Positions 31,700 to 35,326 of a DNA stretch of 35,326 nucleotides are shown piece by piece (position 1 is the stretch's first letter; every line of letters begins with the position of its first letter). Source of the stretch: Nitriliruptoraceae bacterium (lineage in GTDB: Bacteria > Actinomycetota > Nitriliruptoria > Nitriliruptorales > Nitriliruptoraceae); NCBI GenBank assembly GCA_003563915.1, contig PWTE01000148.1, positions 1 to 35,326 on the forward strand, in the 5' to 3' direction. Below the pieces are notes generated by a model. It worked only from the letters and a program-made list of their open reading frames with translations, was not told the origin of the DNA and did no database searches. The translations under genes and the position numbers were made by a program.

Positions 31700-32005
31700 T
31701 CATGTCGATGTGTTTGCGAGCGGCTCTTCGCCGGACGGTCGTGCCGTCAGCAGGAAGCTGCTGATCGCCGGCTCGAAGGCGACGACCGCATCCACCAGGT
31801 TGGACCGGGCTGCCGCGCTCAACGCGAGGTAGCCCCCGAAGGACACTCCCACCAACCCAACCACTTCGCTCAGGCTGGCGACGTACTCCACGACGTCCTG
31901 GGTCATCCGAGCGACGCTGTGGTCGGCATGGTCGCCGCTGAGTCCGCGACCTCGGCGGTCGAGGAGGTGGCGGTGTGGTGGGTTCGCTGGCCATCCATCG
32001 GATCC
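31700..32005 (-). pseudogene. Alpha/beta hydrolase fragment
   Basis: One open frame contains HRHLLDRRGRGLSGDHADHS (near 31966-31910), VARMTQDVVEYVASL and the nucleophile elbow VGLVGVSFGGYLALSAAARS, then VVAFEPAISSFL before ending. RRGxGxS and GxSxGG in this spacing are typical of alpha/beta hydrolases. The oxyanion-loop HG motif upstream is not found, and the C-terminal half with the catalytic acid and His is absent, the frame stopping next to the monooxygenase start. A decayed remnant, with no ribosome site. Confidence 0.6.
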
Positions 32006-32082
32006 CCTCGCCTCACCCGAACGGTGCCTGCAGCAGGGTCCGAGAACATCACCCGACCGGGTAGGTCTCGCCGCCGGGGGTA

Positions 32083-34845
32083 CTACAGGTTGCGGCGGGC
32101 CACCTGTGCTGCGAGATCGGCACGTCCGTCGACATCTACCTTCGCGTAGACGTGCGTCAGATGCCTCTTGACGGTGTTGACGCTCATGAACAGCCGTTCA
32201 CCGACCTCGGCGTTCGTGTGGCCATCGGCGACCAGCCGCACGACATCGAGTTCGGTCGGGGTCAGTGACGACCAGCCGAACTGGGCACGTTGACGTTCAC
32301 CGCGCCCACGCGTGGCATAGGCGGCTGCGTCCTCCAGTGACAGCTCAGCCCCCGCGTCCCAGCAGGCGTTCGCCTCGGCGTCCTCAAGGACGGCCCGGGC
32401 GGCGTCGCGGGCTCGCTCGAAGCGGCCGGCCACGGCCGGGGGGCGGGCGATGCCCGCTTCGGTATGGAACCGTTCGGATGCCGCGAGCAGACGCAAGGAC
32501 CGTTCAGGTTCCTCCATCGCCACGGCCAGATCAGCGATCGTCTCCAGTCCCCGGGCGACCCCGATCCGGTCGCTGTACTCGTGCAGGACCTGGACGCCAT
32601 CGTGGGCCAGTTCCCACGCCTGCACCAGGTCGTCGTCCTGCCTCGCCAGCTCCGCGAGCCCCATCAGGGATCGGCCCAGTGGTAGCGGGAGGCGTGGGTC
32701 GGTCGAGAGTGCCTGGCTGGCCCGCAGATGTTCTCGCGCGTCGTCGCGTCGTCCTTCCGCAAGTGCGATCGCCCCCAGTTGCCACTCTCCCGATGCCTCG
32801 CACCAGCGGTTGCCGCCAGCATGGCCGAACTCCAGGACCCTCTCGGCCGACCTGCGTGCAGCTGTCAGGTCGCCCTGTGCGTGTGCCAGGAGCGCGAGTC
32901 GCTGTTGGAGGTACACGTCGTACTGGCTCCGTTCCAGCCCATATCTCCGCACGACCGCTTGCGCTGACGACAGGTGCTCGGCTGCGCCTTCCAGATCGCC
33001 CTGCAGGAGTGCGATTCCTCCCAGCCCGGTCAGCCCCGTCACCTCCCACCCGGGTCGCCCCAACTGCCGGCTGAGCTCCACGGCACGTCGAGCATGGTGA
33101 CGTCTCCGGTCGAGTCCTCCTGGGAACACCAGCCCCAGCGCCGCGTGGACGCCCGGCAGCTGGAACGTGAGCTCGTTGGCCTCGCACACCTCCAGAACCT
33201 GCTGCAACTGACGGCAGCCGCCGTCCAGCGTCCGGCCGATCAGCATGCCGATCGCAGCGTTCACCAGCGTGAACGCCCGGGTCGCAGGCGCCTCGCAGTG
33301 CTCGGCGAGTCTGATCGCCTCCTGGACGTCAGCGTCCCGCTGGTGCCCTGATGACAGCCCCGACGCCGTCCCGATGTAGGCCCGCAGACCTACCGCCGTG
33401 GGCAGTGCACGGCTCCATCCGGCCGCGCGGGCGGCGTCGACGGCCTGGCTCACGTACTGGTACGCCCGGGCAAGCTCGCCGCTGTCGCTGGCCAGTGCGG
33501 CGGCGGTGGTCAGCATCCGCGCCCGTTCACCATCGGGTGTGTCCACCGCGTTGGCCACATCGTGCAGCCGTCGGTGTACCTCGGTGGACAGGCCGCGTCC
33601 GTACCAGAAGATCACGATCGGCTCGGTGAGGCCCACCAACGCCTGCACGTTGCCCGATGCGGCCGCCCGGTTCGTCGCAGCGCGCAGGTCGTCAAGATCG
33701 GCCGTGAGCCGAGCCATCCACTCCTCGGATTCTCCACCGTTGAGACCGACCCTGGCTCGCCCGGCGAGCTCGACATGGAACGCCAGATGGCGATCGCGCA
33801 ACCGGTCCAGATCGTCCCGTTCGGACAGTCGCTGCCGCGCGTACACCCGGACCGTCTCCAAGAGCCGGTACCGGACCCTGCCGTTGCGCTCGAGGACCTC
33901 CACCATCGAGTGCTCGACCAGCGCCGTCACGAGGTCGAGCACGTCCTCGTGGTCTATGTCACCACCCGCTACGACCGACTCAGCGGCGTCGAGTTCGAAC
34001 GTGCCGGCGAATACCGACAGCCGGGCCAACGCCAACCGCTGGGCCTCGTCGAGCAGGGAGTAGCTCCAGTCCAGCGATGTTTCCAGCGTCTGCTGCCGGT
34101 CAGGCGCACCGCGAACCCTGCCGGTCAACAACCGGAACCGGTCCGACAGCCCGGCGGCGATCTGGACGGGTGCCAACGCCCGCACCCGCGCGGCCGCGAG
34201 CTCGATCGCCAAGGGGATCCCGTCCAGGCGCCGACAGATCTCGGCCACCTCGGCAGCGTTGTCCTCGGTGATCCGGAACTCTGGTCGGACCTGCCGCGCC
34301 CGCACCTCGAACAGCCGCGCCGCATCGGCCGCAGCAACCGTGGTCGCGTCAGCGGCGTCGAGACCGGGTACCGGCAGTGGACCGACCCCGAACGTCGACT
34401 CGCCCTCGATCGCCAGAGGCACACGGCTCGTGGCCAACACGTGCACCCGTGGACACGTCGATGCCAGCTCACCCACCAGCGCCGCGCAGGCACCCACCAG
34501 GTGCTCGCAGTTGTCGAGCACCAGCAGCAGGTGCCGTGAGCGCAGCTCCTCCGCGATGGTGTCAGCCAGGTCCTGACCAGATCGCTCGCGGACGCCCACC
34601 GCGGCAGCAACCGCCGCGACAACCGACCCGGGTTCGGTGACCCCCTGCAGCTCTACCCAAGACGCCCCATCGTCGAACTGCGACGAGAGTTCACCCGCTA
34701 CCTCCACCGCCAGCCGCGTCTTGCCGCAACCCCCAGAACCGGTCAACGTCACCACCCGGGCGCCCGCAACCAGCTCGGCCACCTTCGCGCGTTCACGCCC
34801 GCGGCCAACGAACTCTGCGACCCCAACAGGCAACCTGGCGTGCAT
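32083..34845 (-). CDS. Large ATP-binding LuxR-family transcriptional regulator (LAL/STAND type)
   Basis: A 920-aa signalling regulator. The N-terminal STAND/NB-ARC-like ATPase has Walker A TGSGGCGKT (35-43), Walker B LLLVLDNCEHL (around 105-115), ATSRVPL and the GIPLAIELAAARV sensor motif. Helical TPR-like repeats follow (about 400-800), rich in LAxAxG-type segments. The C-terminus (about 855-920) is a LuxR helix-turn-helix: SLTPTELDVVRLVADGHTNA, then MSVNTVKRHLTHVYAKV. The ATG at 34845 has GAAGG 8 nt upstream; a GTG at 34860 is an alternative. Targets are unknown; the decayed hydrolase and the monooxygenase directly downstream on the same strand are candidates. Confidence 0.9.
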   Translation of the reverse strand: MHARLPVGVAEFVGRGRERAKVAELVAGARVVTLTGSGGCGKTRLAVEVAGELSSQFDDGASWVELQGVTEPGSVVAAVAAAVGVRERSGQDLADTIAEELRSRHLLLVLDNCEHLVGACAALVGELASTCPRVHVLATSRVPLAIEGESTFGVGPLPVPGLDAADATTVAAADAARLFEVRARQVRPEFRITEDNAAEVAEICRRLDGIPLAIELAAARVRALAPVQIAAGLSDRFRLLTGRVRGAPDRQQTLETSLDWSYSLLDEAQRLALARLSVFAGTFELDAAESVVAGGDIDHEDVLDLVTALVEHSMVEVLERNGRVRYRLLETVRVYARQRLSERDDLDRLRDRHLAFHVELAGRARVGLNGGESEEWMARLTADLDDLRAATNRAAASGNVQALVGLTEPIVIFWYGRGLSTEVHRRLHDVANAVDTPDGERARMLTTAAALASDSGELARAYQYVSQAVDAARAAGWSRALPTAVGLRAYIGTASGLSSGHQRDADVQEAIRLAEHCEAPATRAFTLVNAAIGMLIGRTLDGGCRQLQQVLEVCEANELTFQLPGVHAALGLVFPGGLDRRRHHARRAVELSRQLGRPGWEVTGLTGLGGIALLQGDLEGAAEHLSSAQAVVRRYGLERSQYDVYLQQRLALLAHAQGDLTAARRSAERVLEFGHAGGNRWCEASGEWQLGAIALAEGRRDDAREHLRASQALSTDPRLPLPLGRSLMGLAELARQDDDLVQAWELAHDGVQVLHEYSDRIGVARGLETIADLAVAMEEPERSLRLLAASERFHTEAGIARPPAVAGRFERARDAARAVLEDAEANACWDAGAELSLEDAAAYATRGRGERQRAQFGWSSLTPTELDVVRLVADGHTNAEVGERLFMSVNTVKRHLTHVYAKVDVDGRADLAAQVARRNL

Positions 34846-34976
34846 GTCTCGAGCCTTCACCCTGGGCGATCGATCGTAGGGGTGCGCCAGTTCGAGCGCC
34901 CCCGCAGGCAGATACGCGCGGTCGTGCAGGGATGGGCTGCAGAAGGCCGGTAGCGGTCTAGCACCTCGGTCACGTG

Positions 34977-34987
34977 GGGACTGTCCC
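34977..34987. promoter_or_regulatory. GGGAC-T-GTCCC palindrome upstream of the LuxR regulator
   Basis: An 11-bp palindrome (outer T/A extends it imperfectly) 132 bp before the regulator start. The rest of the gap from 34846 to 35039 shows no gene or clear promoter. Weak operator candidate. Confidence 0.25.
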
Positions 34988-35039
34988 AGGTTCGGTCGAC
35001 ACCTATCGTGGGCCGTCGGCTCACGGGAAGGATGTCACG

Positions 35040-35105
35040 ATGCCGAAGCGCTACCCGCCCGAGGTCAACCAGGACGTGGTCCATGCCACCCGCACCTCGG
35101 GTCGG
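35040..35105 (+). pseudogene. Stub of an IS3-type transposase OrfA
   Basis: ATG at 35040 with GGAAGG 8 nt upstream opens MPKRYPPEVNQDVVHATRTS. MPKRYPPExxxxVV is the usual opening of OrfA proteins (HTH part) of IS3-family transposases. After about 21 residues the match ends and the frame continues as Arg/Pro-rich noise. No terminal inverted repeats are visible, so this is a remnant at best. Confidence 0.4.
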
Positions 35106-35200
35106 CCCCGCACGCACCAGCGGAGCAACCCACGGCCACTCCATCCCCGCCCCCCGCTGACGTCCTGGGGTCCCGTCGTGCTCATCTCACGTGGCGTCGA

Positions 35201-35278
35201 CCGCTCGCGCTCGAGGGTTCCGGGTGGGAGGGCGACCTCGACCAGATGCGTGATGACGCACCTCCGGACTCCGCGTGA
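35201..35278 (+). pseudogene. C-terminal tail of a VapB antitoxin
   Basis: The frame ending at TGA 35276-35278 reads PLALEGSGWEGDLDQMRDDA and a few more residues. LALEGSGWEGDLDxMR is the characteristic tail of VapB antitoxins of one actinobacterial group. The ~45-residue N-terminal DNA-binding part (IDIDDEL-like, RTKREAV-like) is not found upstream in any frame. Its stop overlaps the vapC start (GTGA), the normal vapBC arrangement. Confidence 0.6.
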
Positions 35279-35326
35279 CGGTCCTGGTCGATACCTCTGC
35301 ATGGCTCGAGTACCTCCGCGCCCTGC
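35275..35326 (+). CDS. VapC-type PIN-domain toxin (partial, cut by window end)
   Basis: The GTG at 35275 overlaps the VapB tail stop by 4 bp and starts MTVLVDTSAWLEYLRAL. VLVDTSxWxxxLR is the opening of PIN-domain RNases, with the first catalytic Asp at residue 6. Only 17 codons are visible, so whether the toxin is intact is unknown; its antitoxin seems truncated. Confidence 0.75.
   Translation, partial: MTVLVDTSAWLEYLRAL

Noticed and set aside
1-35326. tRNA, rRNA, riboswitch or CRISPR elements
   Set aside because: I saw no cloverleaf-like gene with a TTCRANY loop, no rRNA sequence and no regularly spaced direct repeats; a covariance-model scan would be needed to exclude small RNAs.

Overview
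The window looks like a chromosomal stretch of a high-GC (about 70 %) actinobacterium. Evidence: strong GC bias at third codon positions, frequent GTG starts, AGGAGG-type ribosome sites, ATGA/GTGA/TGATG gene overlaps, a DUF222/13E12-type HNH endonuclease, a deazaflavin-dependent nitroreductase relic and actinobacterial MazF/VapBC families. A deep-branching class such as Nitriliruptoria is possible, but that is a guess. I see no rRNA, tRNA, CRISPR array or prophage.

Region 1 (1-2580, minus strand) is the edge of a bacterial microcompartment (BMC) locus. A GntR/HutC repressor, ribose-5-phosphate isomerase B and deoxyribose-phosphate aldolase overlap by 4 bp each and are followed by a BMC shell protein cut by the window edge. 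Both enzymes carry N-terminal extensions that look like encapsulation peptides, which fits the 'sugar-phosphate utilizing' (SPU) class of BMC. The operon has a clear TTGACA-17-GATGAT promoter with an almost leaderless start codon lying in a 14-bp palindrome. An SLC12-type cation-chloride cotransporter homologue lies just upstream on the same strand.

Region 2 (5.1-9.3 kb, plus) has a two-gene ABC-2 exporter ending in a hairpin, then a beta-ureidopropionase/dihydropyrimidinase pair for pyrimidine base breakdown. Region 3 (9.4-13.6 kb) has rmlA-rmlB for dTDP-4-keto-6-deoxyglucose, a shredded MFS transporter, an EamA-type transporter and a HesB-like small protein.

Region 4 (13.86-22.26 kb, plus) is one tightly coupled operon: lactate/glycolate permease, LutC, a fused LutB-LutA protein, and GlcD, GlcE, GlcF. 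All five junctions overlap by 1-4 bp. It would import lactate/glycolate and oxidise it at the membrane. The divergent upstream region carries three copies of an 8-bp motif.

Region 5 (22.3-28.1 kb) holds a GrpB relic, an HNH endonuclease gene bracketed by two copies of one palindrome, a divergent membrane-SRPBCC/XRE-regulator pair with a 17-bp palindrome between them, and a DEAD-box RNA helicase with a long basic tail.

Region 6 (28.1-32.1 kb) is a gene graveyard: an alpha/beta hydrolase with an out-of-frame internal deletion, a nitroreductase relic, a MazEF remnant colliding with a VapB-VapC deletion chimera, and a second hydrolase fragment. A flavin monooxygenase in its midst is intact. Region 7 (32.1-35.3 kb) has a large ATPase-LuxR regulator, then a transposase stub, a VapB tail and the start of a VapC toxin at the window edge. 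The recurring theme is intact catabolic operons separated by genes decaying through internal deletions.
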